From contig PMYA01000133.1 of the NCBI GenBank assembly GCA_003170935.1, positions 1-14,994 of the forward strand: 14,994 bases of DNA, in the 5' to 3' direction. Source of the stretch: Methanobacteriota archaeon (GTDB lineage Archaea; Halobacteriota; Bog-38; Methanoflorentales; Methanoflorentaceae). Below, piece by piece: positions 6,231-14,043 of this stretch. Positions within the stretch are counted from its first letter, which is position 1, and the number at the start of each line of letters is the position of its first letter. Position numbers and translations under genes: made by a program. The notes under the pieces are model-generated. The model saw only the letters and a program-made list of their open reading frames with translations, was not told the DNA's origin and did no database searches.

Positions 6231-7508
6231 ATGAACGTGAGGATCTCGCAATCTACGATTCACGGCAAGTTAGAGGCTCCTCCGTCAAAAAGCTACACGC
6301 ACCGCGCCATAGTGATGGCTAGCTTGTCAAAGGCCTCACGAGTCATTAACCCCCTGATCTCTGAAGATACGTGCTCTACAGTGAGCGCGTGTGAGGCGAT
6401 CGGAGCTACAATAAATCCCGTCGGTGATGTGTTTTTTGTCGATGGTGTAAATGGAGAACCCACAACGCCGGATAACGTCATAGATTGCCAGAACTCAGGA
6501 ACGACGTTGAGATTCATGATTGGGGTCTGTTCCTTAATTAATGGTACATCTGTTTTGACAGGGGACGCATCGTTGAGGGGCCGACCGAATTCTCAACTTA
6601 TAGATGCCCTTAATGAGCTTGGGGCAAACGTTGCTGCGACGAAGGATAACGGGATGGCGCCCGTGATCGTGCACGGTGTGCTTTCAGGCGGGAGATCAGC
6701 ACTTACGAAACCGATGAGCTCACAGTTTTTGTCTGCGCTTTTAATTGCATGTCCTCTTTGTCAAGCAGACACGACGCTAAATGTACACAATCTACAATCA
6801 CGGCCGTATGTCGACATGACGCTAGAATTGCTGAATCAAGCACAGATCAACGTAAGCACCGACTACAACGAGTTCATGGTACCATGCTGTCAGAACTTTG
6901 CGGACACAGATTTTCTCATTCCCGGCGATTTTTCGTCTGCAGCTCTCCATCTTAGTGCAGCCGCCATTACGAACTCACGGATAAGTGTTCATAATCTCTT
7001 AGAATCAAAACAAGGCGATAAGAGGATAGTGACTATTCTTAAAGAGATGGGGGCCAACATCTCGTGGCAACATGATGTGGTTACCATTGACGGTGCTGAG
7101 CTTCATGGCGTTACCATAGATGCAAATGACATCCCAGATCTTGTTCCGATACTAGCGGTTCTAGGCGCTTACGCAGAAGGGACCACTGACATTTTTAACG
7201 TCGCAAATTTGCGTTATAAAGAAACTGATAGACTCGCCGCCATTATTACTGAGCTCCGCAAGATGCAGGTCGACATCAAGCAAGAGGGTGACGTTTTAAG
7301 AATCAAGGGCGGAAACCCCAAAGGAGCTTCTTTAAGAGGATACGGAGACCATCGTATTGTTATGTCTCTCGCTGTCGCTGCGTTAGCGGCGGATGGACAA
7401 ACTCAGATTGACACAGCGGAATCGGTAAAAGTATCCTACCCAGACTTTTTTGATGATATTTTCGCCCTTGGAGCAAATCTCGAGTCGTTGAGCGCTGAAT
7501 CCGTTTAA
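6231..7508 (+). CDS. aroA: 3-phosphoshikimate 1-carboxyvinyltransferase (EPSP synthase)
   Basis: Sixth step of the shikimate pathway: transfers enolpyruvyl from PEP to shikimate-3-phosphate. 425 aa, normal length. Motifs in order: PPSKSYTHRA (17-26, substrate-binding K/S/R), CQNSGTTLRFM (PEP site), LRGRPNSQLIDAL, SSQFLSALL, the catalytic-aspartate block DIPDLVPILAV, LRYKETDRL and GYGDHRIVMS. The two inverted beta-alpha domains are thus complete. The sequence around the glycine motif reads NSGTTLR rather than the NAGTALR common in bacteria, which is normal among archaea as I recall. It is followed after 22 bp by aroC and preceded by a divergent regulator. Transcription is probably leaderless. 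Confidence 0.97.
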   Translation: MNVRISQSTIHGKLEAPPSKSYTHRAIVMASLSKASRVINPLISEDTCSTVSACEAIGATINPVGDVFFVDGVNGEPTTPDNVIDCQNSGTTLRFMIGVCSLINGTSVLTGDASLRGRPNSQLIDALNELGANVAATKDNGMAPVIVHGVLSGGRSALTKPMSSQFLSALLIACPLCQADTTLNVHNLQSRPYVDMTLELLNQAQINVSTDYNEFMVPCCQNFADTDFLIPGDFSSAALHLSAAAITNSRISVHNLLESKQGDKRIVTILKEMGANISWQHDVVTIDGAELHGVTIDANDIPDLVPILAVLGAYAEGTTDIFNVANLRYKETDRLAAIITELRKMQVDIKQEGDVLRIKGGNPKGASLRGYGDHRIVMSLAVAALAADGQTQIDTAESVKVSYPDFFDDIFALGANLESLSAESV

Positions 7509-7530
7509 ACTTATTGTTTAAGATGTTGTT

Positions 7531-8619
7531 ATGAACACCTGGGGACGTTTGTTTAGGGTAACGACTTGGGGTGAGAGTCATGGTCCAGCCACGGGGGCGG
7601 TCATCGACGGCTGTCCTGCAGGGTTGCGAATCACTCCTGAAGATATCCAAAAAGAACTTGATCGTAGACGCCCTGGCCAAAGTTCTGTCACCACGCAGCG
7701 ATCCGAAAGTGATACAGCGCAGATATTATCCGGTATTTTCGAAGACAAGACGCTCGGAACGCCGATCTCCATTATCATACAAAACGAAGATGTTGATTCG
7801 CGTACATACGATGAGCTGCGTTATGTGCCGCGCCCAGGACATGCCGATTACACGTTTCAAGCTAAGTATGGATGGCGAGATCACCGAGGTGGCGGCAGAG
7901 CTTCAGCGCGTGAGACGGCGGCACGCGTTGCTGCAGGAGCTATAGCTAAGCAGTTACTTGCGCTTCGAGATATCCGAGTGCTTGGACATGTTGTCGAAAT
8001 TCACGGAATACAATCGAAGTTCGTTTTTGAAAGTCCTGAAGATTTGATGCTAGCAGAGAGGAGCATCGTACGATGCTGTGATGCAGCTGCTTCTGATGAG
8101 ATGGTTGCATGTGTTGAACGAATGAAAAAGGCAGGTGACAGTGTAGGCGGAATTGCAGAAATCGTCGCCTTTAATGTTCCGACGGGAGTTGGTGAGCCTG
8201 TATTTGGAAAACTAGACGCAGAACTGGCAAAAGCGCTGATGAGTGTTGGTGCCGTGAAGGCGGTCGAGATTGGTGCCGGCTTTCGCTCAGCACGACTCAA
8301 AGGAACAGAAATGAACGATCCGTTCACTGCAAAAGGCGGGCAGGTTGAAACGAAAACGAACAAAGCTGGTGGAATCCTTGGTGGCATCTCTACTGGAGCT
8401 CCAGTCGTCTGCAGAATTGCTGTAAAACCGACGCCCTCAGTTGGAATGCAGCAAACCTCAATTAATGTAGAAACGTTGCAGGAAGTTGATCTGTCTATTT
8501 CTGGCAGACACGATCCTTGTATTTTGCCGAGAATTGTGCCAGTCGCTGAAGCTATGGTTGCGCTCGTCCTTGCCGACTTAATGATACAGGGTGGCCTTAT
8601 AAACCCGGCGCGTGTCTGA
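7531..8619 (+). CDS. aroC: Chorismate synthase
   Basis: Final common step of aromatic biosynthesis: converts EPSP to chorismate by anti-1,4-elimination using reduced FMN. 362 aa, typical. Motifs: the N-terminal [107 protein letters not shown] and the C-terminal [18 protein letters not shown], all flavin- or substrate-site blocks. It lies 22 bp downstream of aroA on the same strand and is probably co-transcribed. The ATG is directly followed by NTWGRLF, the usual start of the family. Confidence 0.98.
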   Translation: MNTWGRLFRVTTWGESHGPATGAVIDGCPAGLRITPEDIQKELDRRRPGQSSVTTQRSESDTAQILSGIFEDKTLGTPISIIIQNEDVDSRTYDELRYVPRPGHADYTFQAKYGWRDHRGGGRASARETAARVAAGAIAKQLLALRDIRVLGHVVEIHGIQSKFVFESPEDLMLAERSIVRCCDAAASDEMVACVERMKKAGDSVGGIAEIVAFNVPTGVGEPVFGKLDAELAKALMSVGAVKAVEIGAGFRSARLKGTEMNDPFTAKGGQVETKTNKAGGILGGISTGAPVVCRIAVKPTPSVGMQQTSINVETLQEVDLSISGRHDPCILPRIVPVAEAMVALVLADLMIQGGLINPARV

Positions 8620-8726
8620 ATATTGTGCAGTCATCAGGCATCTTTTGCTAGTGAAACTCGTATTCAGTTTGGATTGCTTTACAAAATAGGCCACGCGTCA
8701 AACTCGTTTTCGTGCTCTCCAACAAC

Positions 8727-8733
8727 TATTTAT
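8727..8733 (+). promoter_or_regulatory. Probable TATA box of cbiP
   Basis: TATTTAT in the 199-bp gap before cbiP. A start site about 26 bp downstream would fall at 8755-8758, inside the palindrome at 8751-8766, leaving a leader of about 60 nt that contains the 8764-8794 hairpin. Confidence 0.45.
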
Positions 8734-8750
8734 CACGTTCTGCGAGAAGA

Positions 8751-8766
8751 AGTGTGAACTCACACT
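8751..8766. promoter_or_regulatory. 16-bp palindrome at the expected cbiP start site (candidate operator)
   Basis: AGTGTGA-AC-TCACACT is a perfect 7-bp inverted repeat with a 2-bp centre. It sits at the expected transcription start, the position where archaeal repressors commonly block polymerase. Which regulator binds, and whether the signal is cobalt, corrinoid or something else, cannot be read from sequence. Confidence 0.5.
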
Positions 8767-8794
8767 GCACATCCTGTGAAACAGGAATTGCAGT
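8764..8794 (+). promoter_or_regulatory. Stem-loop in the cbiP leader
   Basis: ACTGCA (8764-8769) pairs with TGCAGT (8789-8794). After a symmetric 3x3 internal loop (CAT/AAT), CCTGT (8773-8777) pairs with ACAGG (8781-8785) around a GAA loop. Its first three bases are shared with the palindrome at 8751-8766. It ends 24 bp before the cbiP ATG. It lacks the elements I know for cobalamin riboswitches. Confidence 0.45.
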
Positions 8795-8818
8795 AAGCAG
8801 CGTTAGGTATCTTGGTAT

Positions 8819-10321
8819 ATGGCCCGTTTTTTAATGATTAGTGGGACCGCGTCTCACGTAGGCAAGAGTGTTTTAACTGCTGCGCTGTGCAGGTTGTTGG
8901 TTAATAGCGGGTTCAAGGTGGCGCCTTTTAAGTCACAAAACATGAGCTTGAATTCGTGGGTAACGGAGGACGGCGATGAGATTGGTATTGCGCAGGCCGT
9001 ACAAGCGTGGGCCGCTAAAATTGAACCGTCAGCTGACATGAATCCAATTTTGTTGAAGCCTAAGGGTGATTCGATATCACAAGTCATCTTGCATGGGAAA
9101 CCCTTAGGTGATAGGGGAGTTGGTGAGTACTACGATTCAGTTAATGTCATCTTTAAGCACGTTTGCGATTCGCTCGCACAGTTGTCTCGTTCATACGAGA
9201 TTGTCATAATAGAAGGTGCTGGTAGTCCCGCAGAGATCAACCTCTATGACCGAGATATAGCAAATATGCGAGTTGCCCAAAGTGTTGACGCTCCCGTTAT
9301 TCTTATAGGCGATATTGAGCGAGGTGGTGTCTTTGCGAGCCTTTATGGGACAGTTCAATTGCTCCCCGTTGAGGATAGGCGTCGGATCAAAGGCTTTATC
9401 ATAAACAAATTTAGAGGTGACGAAAAACTGCTTGAGTCGGGAGTGACGCAGCTCGAGAAGCTCACAGGGATCCCCGTTCTAGGCATCATTCCATACGTTA
9501 ACGTACGGTTGCCTTCAGAAGATTCCGTTTCGCTTGGGGATGTGTTGCCCTCCTCAAACAGTGTGCTAGACATTGCGGTTATTAAGCTTCCACATATCTC
9601 GAATTTTACTGACTTTGAACCTCTTCAGGCTTTCGCCCAAATCCGATATGTTTCGTTAGACGGCGATCTCGGTTCACCAGACGCGGTGATCATTCCTGGC
9701 ACAAAAAATACAATCGACGATTTGGCTGCAATACGTCGGTCGGGGATCGATAAGCAGATCATAGCGAGTGCAGGTACTATTCCGATCATTGGCATCTGTG
9801 GCGGATTTCAGATGCTTGGCGAAACGATAGTTGATGAGGGCTTTGAGGGCTTGAAAAACGAAAGGAAGGTAGTAGAAGGGTTACAGCTGCTGCACGCTCA
9901 CACGGTTTTTAACTCGTGCAGTAAAGCGACGAAACAGGTGGAAAAACACGTTACAGGACATGGACCACTTCTCGACAGCTTGAGAGGTAAAACAGTACGC
10001 GGATATGAAATTCATATGGGGGCAACGATAGCTAATGTCACGATATTTGATGACGATGGCACTCAAGATGACACTGGTCTTGTCTTGGGCACCTATTTAC
10101 ATGGCTTGTTCCACAACGAAAACTTTCGCTCAGTTCTGTTGGAGTACCTTAACTCGAGACATTCGCAGCGGGGAAAAGGAATGCGCCACAACACACCATT
10201 GCTAACTGATCCGAAGTGTACTCTTCACTCAGAGTACGACAGGGATCCTTTTGATGAATTGGCTCACGTAGTGCGACAATACGTGGACGTCGAAGCGTTG
10301 TATTCAATCATTGGATTATAA
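8819..10321 (+). CDS. cbiP: Cobyric acid synthase (glutamine-hydrolysing)
   Basis: Amidates four side chains of adenosylcobyrinic acid a,c-diamide with glutamine and ATP, giving adenosylcobyric acid in corrinoid synthesis. 500 aa, normal. The N-terminal dethiobiotin-synthetase-like ATPase shows SGTASHVGKSVLTAALCR (P-loop), APFKSQNMSLNSWVT, EGAGSPAEINLYDRDIANM and GDIERGGVFASLYGT. The C-terminal class I glutaminase-like domain has the nucleophile in GICGGFQMLGE (C327) and the histidine in GTYLHGLFHN (H428). ATG 8819 starts directly at the conserved MARFLMISGT. cbiB follows after 3 bp, so the two form an operon. The leader upstream carries a palindrome and a hairpin that suggest regulation. Confident assignment. 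Confidence 0.97.
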   Translation: MARFLMISGTASHVGKSVLTAALCRLLVNSGFKVAPFKSQNMSLNSWVTEDGDEIGIAQAVQAWAAKIEPSADMNPILLKPKGDSISQVILHGKPLGDRGVGEYYDSVNVIFKHVCDSLAQLSRSYEIVIIEGAGSPAEINLYDRDIANMRVAQSVDAPVILIGDIERGGVFASLYGTVQLLPVEDRRRIKGFIINKFRGDEKLLESGVTQLEKLTGIPVLGIIPYVNVRLPSEDSVSLGDVLPSSNSVLDIAVIKLPHISNFTDFEPLQAFAQIRYVSLDGDLGSPDAVIIPGTKNTIDDLAAIRRSGIDKQIIASAGTIPIIGICGGFQMLGETIVDEGFEGLKNERKVVEGLQLLHAHTVFNSCSKATKQVEKHVTGHGPLLDSLRGKTVRGYEIHMGATIANVTIFDDDGTQDDTGLVLGTYLHGLFHNENFRSVLLEYLNSRHSQRGKGMRHNTPLLTDPKCTLHSEYDRDPFDELAHVVRQYVDVEALYSIIGL

Positions 10322-10324
10322 GAA

Positions 10325-11287
10325 ATGCCTTCTTGGCTCATCCTCCAGATCTTTATCCTTACTATAGCGCTGATATTTGACGCTTTTGTTGGCGAACCTC
10401 CTGCTCAGGTGCACCCTGTCGTTTGGATGGGGCGAATTGTTGCAGCACTGGAGACGCGACTGTATAAGGGAACTAAGCGAGCACAAAGACTAAAGGGAAC
10501 AGCTGTAGCAACAGGCGTGATTGTAGCCTTTACCGTGCCGGTCGCGCTTTTTCAATTGCTCGGCTATCGTTTAGCAAGCGTGAACGAATTGTTTGTGCCA
10601 CTCTATGTTCTGCTAAGCGCTTACTTGCTCAAGTCATCCTTCACTGTATTCACCCTGCAGAAAGAAGCACTTCGCGTAACTGATCTAGCTTACACAGAAA
10701 TCGAAGCGGCTCAGTTCGAGTTGCGAGCTCTCGTTAGCAGAGATAGGGCGGGACTCAATCGCGAGTGTATCCTTTCAAGCGTATGTGAATCGGTAGCGGA
10801 GAATACAATCGACAGTGTTGTTTCCCCCTTTTTGTTCTTTGCCGTTTTCGGCGTCGCAGGCGCCATATGCTATCGTGTCGTAAACACGCTCGATTCGATG
10901 CTCGGCTATAGAGACTATCGCGTGCATGCAGGATTGTTTTCAGCTAGACTGGATGATGTTCTAAACTACCTTCCAACGCGCCTTGCAGTCGTTCCTATGA
11001 TGTTAGGGTTCTACATAACGTCAGGCAAAGCGGCATGTGCTAAAGCGTGGATTGTTTTAAAACGGGATCGACACAAGAAGCGAGCAATCAACTCTGGCAT
11101 TCCTCTCGCCTTGTTCGCGGGGGGTTTGGGCGTGACGCTAATTAAGCCTTTAAACTATGAAATAGGCGAAGGAAAAGGCGAAATTACACGAACTACCGTT
11201 ACTCGCGCGTTAAACGTTATGCTCTTCACGTCGATGTTTACCTTCGCACTCACGGTCGTTTTGTTGGTCGGACGAACAATGACGTAG
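10325..11287 (+). CDS. cbiB: Adenosylcobinamide-phosphate synthase, membrane protein
   Basis: Joins an aminopropanol-type side chain to adenosylcobyric acid, the step after CbiP. 320 aa with about 4-6 hydrophobic segments, for example ILQIFILTIALIFDAFVG at the N-terminus, AVATGVIVAFTVPVALFQLL, LFVPLYVLLSAYLL and the C-terminal LFTSMFTFALTVVLLVG. Signatures: DAFVGEPPAQVHPVVWMGR, RDRAGLNRECILSSVCESVAENTIDSVVSPF, and RVVNTLDSMLGYRDYRVHAGLFSARLDDVLNYLPTRL. It starts 3 bp after the cbiP stop, with no Shine-Dalgarno sequence visible, so translation probably depends on cbiP. Only these two cobalamin genes lie in the window. The remaining steps must be encoded elsewhere, or the cell salvages corrinoids. 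Confidence 0.96.
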   Translation: MPSWLILQIFILTIALIFDAFVGEPPAQVHPVVWMGRIVAALETRLYKGTKRAQRLKGTAVATGVIVAFTVPVALFQLLGYRLASVNELFVPLYVLLSAYLLKSSFTVFTLQKEALRVTDLAYTEIEAAQFELRALVSRDRAGLNRECILSSVCESVAENTIDSVVSPFLFFAVFGVAGAICYRVVNTLDSMLGYRDYRVHAGLFSARLDDVLNYLPTRLAVVPMMLGFYITSGKAACAKAWIVLKRDRHKKRAINSGIPLALFAGGLGVTLIKPLNYEIGEGKGEITRTTVTRALNVMLFTSMFTFALTVVLLVGRTMT

Positions 11288-11315
11288 CGCACTGCGATTG
11301 CAGATACGTAGCGCA
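11282..11315 (+). repeat. Two copies of ACGTAGCGCA at the cbiB 3' end
   Basis: ACGTAGCGCA occurs at 11282-11291, covering the cbiB stop, and at 11306-11315. The copies have a 24-bp period. They are short and may be chance or a small duplication. Confidence 0.5.
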
Positions 11316-11361
11316 ATAACGCAAACAAGTTAAACTAGAAACACAAAGTTGTGCTCTATAC

Positions 11362-11856
11362 ATGCTTCAAGGGGTTGAAACGAAACCGCTCACCAAACGC
11401 GCAGATGAGCGAGGATTCTTCGCAGAATTAGTCAGAAAAGACTGGATGGCTGATGATTCACTCCAGCAATGTAATTTCTCAATCACCTATCCAGGCGTCG
11501 TTAGGGCGTGGCATCGACACACTCGGGGACAAACTGACCTCTTCGTCGTGTTGCGCGGTGCCGTCAAGCTTTGTGCGTTTGACGATGAGACCACAGAACT
11601 TAATGAGATTATCCTCACAAGCGACGTTTTACAGCTAGTCCGTATCCCCGGACACTATTGGCACGGATTTAAAGCCATCGGCGACCAGCGTGCCTTTCTA
11701 GTGTATTTCGTTAACAGACTCTATGACTACGTGGCACCTGACGAGGAGCGGCGTCCTTGGGACGATCCAACTATACGTCCTGCACTCATAAATGGAAGTG
11801 CACAGGAACCGCGTTGTGGCAAGTCGTGGGACTGGATGGCCACCCCTTTCAAGTAG
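11362..11856 (+). CDS. RmlC-like cupin (dTDP-4-dehydrorhamnose 3,5-epimerase family)
   Basis: Cupin of 164 aa related to dTDP-4-keto-sugar 3,5-epimerases, which make activated deoxysugars for surface glycans. Visible features: DERGFFAEL (15-23), typical of RmlC; the strand GVVRAWHRHTRGQTDLF with H51 where the catalytic His is expected (RAWHRH in place of RGLHYQ); ILTSDVLQLVRIPGHYWHGF (H101); and VNRLYDYVAPDEERRPWDDPTI, with the conserved Tyr and WDDP block. It is shorter than classic RmlC (about 180 aa). No other sugar-nucleotide genes are nearby, so its exact substrate is uncertain. AGTTAAACT (11329-11337) is spaced as a TATA box for a near-leaderless start. Confidence 0.82.
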   Translation: MLQGVETKPLTKRADERGFFAELVRKDWMADDSLQQCNFSITYPGVVRAWHRHTRGQTDLFVVLRGAVKLCAFDDETTELNEIILTSDVLQLVRIPGHYWHGFKAIGDQRAFLVYFVNRLYDYVAPDEERRPWDDPTIRPALINGSAQEPRCGKSWDWMATPFK

Positions 11857-11910
11857 CAGAAAGGAACACAATGATGCTAGCTTGTGAACTGGAAATATCC
11901 GGAAAAAGTT

Positions 11911-11915
11911 AGGAG
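11911..11915 (+). promoter_or_regulatory. Shine-Dalgarno site of the histone gene
   Basis: AGGAG lies 6 nt before the histone ATG (11922). It is the clearest ribosome binding site in the window, where many other genes look leaderless or coupled, and suggests a true 5' leader or co-transcription with the upstream cupin gene. Confidence 0.6.
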
Positions 11916-11921
11916 ACTCAA

Positions 11922-12128
11922 ATGACTGAATTACCCATAGCTCCCGTTGATAGAATTCTTCGAAAGGCAGGCGCGGAACGCGTAAGCCAAGAGGCAGCTG
12001 AGGCACTTGCCAACGTCATGGAAAACTACGTGATCGATCTCACTGAACGAGCTTTGATATTGGCGCAGCACGCAGGGAGGAAGACGATTCGTGTCGATGA
12101 CGTCCGCTTAGCTGCATCGCGAAGTTAA
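11922..12128 (+). CDS. Archaeal histone, HMf family
   Basis: Small DNA-wrapping protein of 68 aa with a single histone fold and no tails. It follows HMf closely: ELPIAPVDRILRKAGAERVS (helix 1 and loop), a long central helix SQEAAEALANVMENYVIDLTERALILAQHAGRKT, and IRVDDVRLAASR (loop 2, helix 3). The loop RKT in AGRKTIRVDDV contains the DNA-contacting residues of the family. It forms dimers and larger oligomers that wrap chromosomal DNA. It has its own strong Shine-Dalgarno and is followed after one base by the MazG-like gene. Confident. Confidence 0.96.
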   Translation: MTELPIAPVDRILRKAGAERVSQEAAEALANVMENYVIDLTERALILAQHAGRKTIRVDDVRLAASRS

Positions 12129-12129
12129 G

Positions 12130-12417
12130 ATGGATCTAGCAGAAATCCAAAAGCAAATTAAAGTCAGGTGCGGCACGATTGATAACGCTTCTGGGTTGCT
12201 CTTTCTTTTATCGGTCCTCTTAGAGGAATGTGGGGAGCTCGCCACTGCAGTTCGACGCGAAGAAGCGACCGCTAAGGAGGAGGTTGTAGACGTAATCTTT
12301 TGTGCGCTTTCGATCGCAAATTTGCTTGCTGCAGATGTCGATAACTTGCTGCAGGAAAAGTACCTGCAAAAGGGGTTCGAAGAAGTAACGAAAAGCTGGA
12401 CCGATATTCCGGGATAA
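12130..12417 (+). CDS. MazG-like nucleotide pyrophosphohydrolase
   Basis: All-alpha NTP pyrophosphatase-like protein of 95 aa. The metal-binding pattern of the superfamily is present: ExxE in LLEECGELATA (E33, E36) and ExxD in KEEVVDVIF (E51, D54), followed by the hydrophobic helix FCALSIANLLAADVDNLLQEKYLQK with a late acidic residue. Members hydrolyse (d)NTPs to NMP and pyrophosphate, often as house-cleaning enzymes. The exact substrate cannot be predicted. ATG 12130 comes one base after the histone stop, so the two are almost certainly co-transcribed. Confidence 0.8.
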   Translation: MDLAEIQKQIKVRCGTIDNASGLLFLLSVLLEECGELATAVRREEATAKEEVVDVIFCALSIANLLAADVDNLLQEKYLQKGFEEVTKSWTDIPG

Positions 12418-12449
12418 TGGCGAAACGTGCATAGCGTGCATTAGCTCAG

Positions 12450-12460
12450 CAAAACAAAAA
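12450..12460 (-). terminator. T-rich stretch downstream of thiI
   Basis: The minus strand reads TTTTTGTTTT about 55 nt past the thiI stop. Euryarchaeal polymerase commonly stops at such U-rich tracts. There is no strong hairpin. Confidence 0.35.
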
Positions 12461-12515
12461 GTCCGGTAGAAAAGCGACCATCGCGAAGCAGACCAATCCG
12501 AAGCAGATCAATCTT

Positions 12516-13739
12516 TTATTGCGAACGCTCAGGACATAAAACCCATCGATATGACTTTTCGGGATAGATCCGGTGCCAAACAAGACTGTTTGAGGCTGCA
12601 GCGGTTAGTTCATTTAGCGGCAGCTCTTTTTCCAATGCTTTCAGGTCGAAAAGATCTGCATTCGTAGTCGGGTGTCGGTGTGTAGCCTCGCAGACTCCAG
12701 GATGATCAGCTGTCGACAAATGGTAAGTGCCGATGCGTCGCGCTTTTTTTATGCTTTCTGTCTTATCAAGACATGCTAACGGACGGTACACGGGAACATC
12801 AGCAGCTTGGTCGATGGCTAAGAGGTTTTTGGTCGTTTGGCTCGCGACCTGGCCAATGCTTTCTCCAGTAACGATACCTTGTGCGTGTTCTTCTTTAGCG
12901 ACCAATGCGGCGATCCGATACATCATCCGCTTACAAAGAACACAGGTTGTTCGTGGGGCTAAACTCTTAAACTGCTCTAAATTAGCCCCATGGTGCACTA
13001 TTCCAAGATCTAAAGGACGTCCCGCCCACACTGCAAGTGCTTTGACAATAGACAGCGCCCGCTCGCGTCCGCCATCGCCTGTGAAGGGCACACAGTCGAA
13101 AAACAGTGGGATGATGGTGCAACCGCGCTTCATCATAAGCCACGCTGCCACCGGCGAATCGATCCCCCCGGAAAGGAGTGCTATTATTTTTCCTTGAGTT
13201 CCTAGTGGCAGACCTCCGACTCCATCGATGACTTCTGTGTAGATGTAAGCGCGTTCCGCCCTCACTTCGATGAACAGCTCGACATCAGGTTTTGTCAACC
13301 GCACGGGCGCGCCCGTTGCTTGTTCAATCGCCTCTCCGACCACAACACCAATGTCTTTGCTTGAGTAGTCGTGCGTTCCTGTTCGACGTGCTCTAATAGC
13401 AAAGGATTTGCCGTGCGTAAGCAGTGGCGATATAATTCGTAATGCAGCGTCTTTCATTGCTTCTAGTGTTGCTGCGTTCGTTTGGACGGGGCTAACCGAG
13501 ACCACGCCAAAAACACGTGCTATGGTCTGAGCTGCCGCCACTTCTTGCGTTTGAACGAAAATACGGCCAAAATCTCTTATAACAGAATCAAAGGGAATTT
13601 CGCAAAAACTGAGCGCTTTTTCTATATTTTTGACAAGCGTGCTTTCATAACGACTTCTAACTCTGTCGCTTTTTATCCCAATTTCACCGTATCGGACTAA
13701 GATGGAATCAATTTTCTGCATCGCGGTTTTGGTCACCAT
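12516..13739 (-). CDS. thiI: tRNA 4-thiouridine synthase ThiI, without rhodanese domain
   Basis: Makes 4-thiouridine at position 8 of tRNAs. About 407 aa. Order of domains: ferredoxin-like N-terminus (IDSILVRYGEIGIKS), THUMP domain (SFAIRARRTGTHDYSSKDIGVVVG, TKPDVELFIEV), then the PP-loop ATPase with LLSGGIDSPVAAWLMMKRG and TGESIGQVASQT. It ends after PGVCEATHRHPTT without the C-terminal rhodanese domain of E. coli ThiI. Instead it has RTTCVLCKRMMYR (CxxC) and a third cysteine in PGVC, the pattern I recall as needed in methanogen ThiI. The start may be ATG 13737-13739 (used here) or ATG 13719-13721, which begins MQKIDSILVRYGE. TTTTAATAA-type boxes upstream fit either. Convergent with the mazG-like gene. 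Confidence 0.94.
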   Translation of the reverse strand: MVTKTAMQKIDSILVRYGEIGIKSDRVRSRYESTLVKNIEKALSFCEIPFDSVIRDFGRIFVQTQEVAAAQTIARVFGVVSVSPVQTNAATLEAMKDAALRIISPLLTHGKSFAIRARRTGTHDYSSKDIGVVVGEAIEQATGAPVRLTKPDVELFIEVRAERAYIYTEVIDGVGGLPLGTQGKIIALLSGGIDSPVAAWLMMKRGCTIIPLFFDCVPFTGDGGRERALSIVKALAVWAGRPLDLGIVHHGANLEQFKSLAPRTTCVLCKRMMYRIAALVAKEEHAQGIVTGESIGQVASQTTKNLLAIDQAADVPVYRPLACLDKTESIKKARRIGTYHLSTADHPGVCEATHRHPTTNADLFDLKALEKELPLNELTAAASNSLVWHRIYPEKSYRWVLCPERSQ

Positions 13740-13856
13740 TGCTCCGTTATTAAAATCAGGTTGTTTTATTAACGTTGTCACGTCTGTTTACGAGTCGCTG
13801 CGCAGCGAAATAGTTCGTCGTGAAATTGTGGCTCAGTCAAATACTGCAGTCAGCCA

Positions 13857-13864
13857 TTTTAAAT
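13857..13864 (+). promoter_or_regulatory. TATA-like box before the candidate small RNA
   Basis: TTTTAAAT is centred about 27 bp upstream of 13888, where the long hairpin begins. This is the spacing expected for an archaeal transcription start. Confidence 0.4.
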
Positions 13865-13887
13865 GATAAGTCTGTGGAATTTTGATT

Positions 13888-14025
13888 TTGAGGGATATAA
13901 ACATCCTGGTGATTACTTCCATATGCAGCTGTAAATCGAAGTCGTGATGACCAGCGTCTATATCCCTCGGTTTCGTAGAGTCGAGGAGACTAAGTAAAAC
14001 TGTTATGATGTGTGTGATTTTTTTT
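13888..14025 (+). ncRNA. Candidate structured small RNA of unknown family
   Basis: A long imperfect hairpin spans 13890-13968. GAGGGATATA (13890-13899) pairs perfectly with TATATCCCTC (13959-13968). CTGGT (13906-13910) pairs with ACCAG (13950-13954). ACTTC (13915-13919) pairs with GAAGT (13938-13942) around an 18-nt loop. A short helix AGTC/GACT follows near 13980-13990, and T8 lies at 14018-14025. With the TATA box 27 bp ahead, this has the parts of an independent RNA gene of about 138 nt. GTGATGA (13944-13950) matches the box C consensus, but no matching box D lies at the right place. I do not recognise the family. Function unknown. Confidence 0.4.
14018..14025 (+). terminator. T8 tract, likely end of the candidate small RNA
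   Basis: Eight consecutive T on the plus strand, about 50 nt after the hairpin of the candidate small RNA. It is the longest T-run in this region and lies upstream of the tRNA-Thr promoter. Confidence 0.45.
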
Positions 14026-14043
14026 AAATTGGGCCCTGCCTTT

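Noticed and set aside
8620..8818. Cobalamin riboswitch before cbiP
   Set aside because: No B12-box-like sequence or the multi-helix core seen. Only a palindrome and one hairpin are present.
13890..13968. TPP riboswitch near thiI
   Set aside because: CCAGCGT resembles part of the TPP element, but the CTGAGA and CCTGATC-type blocks are missing and the plus-strand orientation is opposite to thiI.
13938..13968. Box C/D guide RNA
   Set aside because: GTGATGA fits box C, but no CTGA box D follows at a suitable distance and the box lies inside a hairpin helix.
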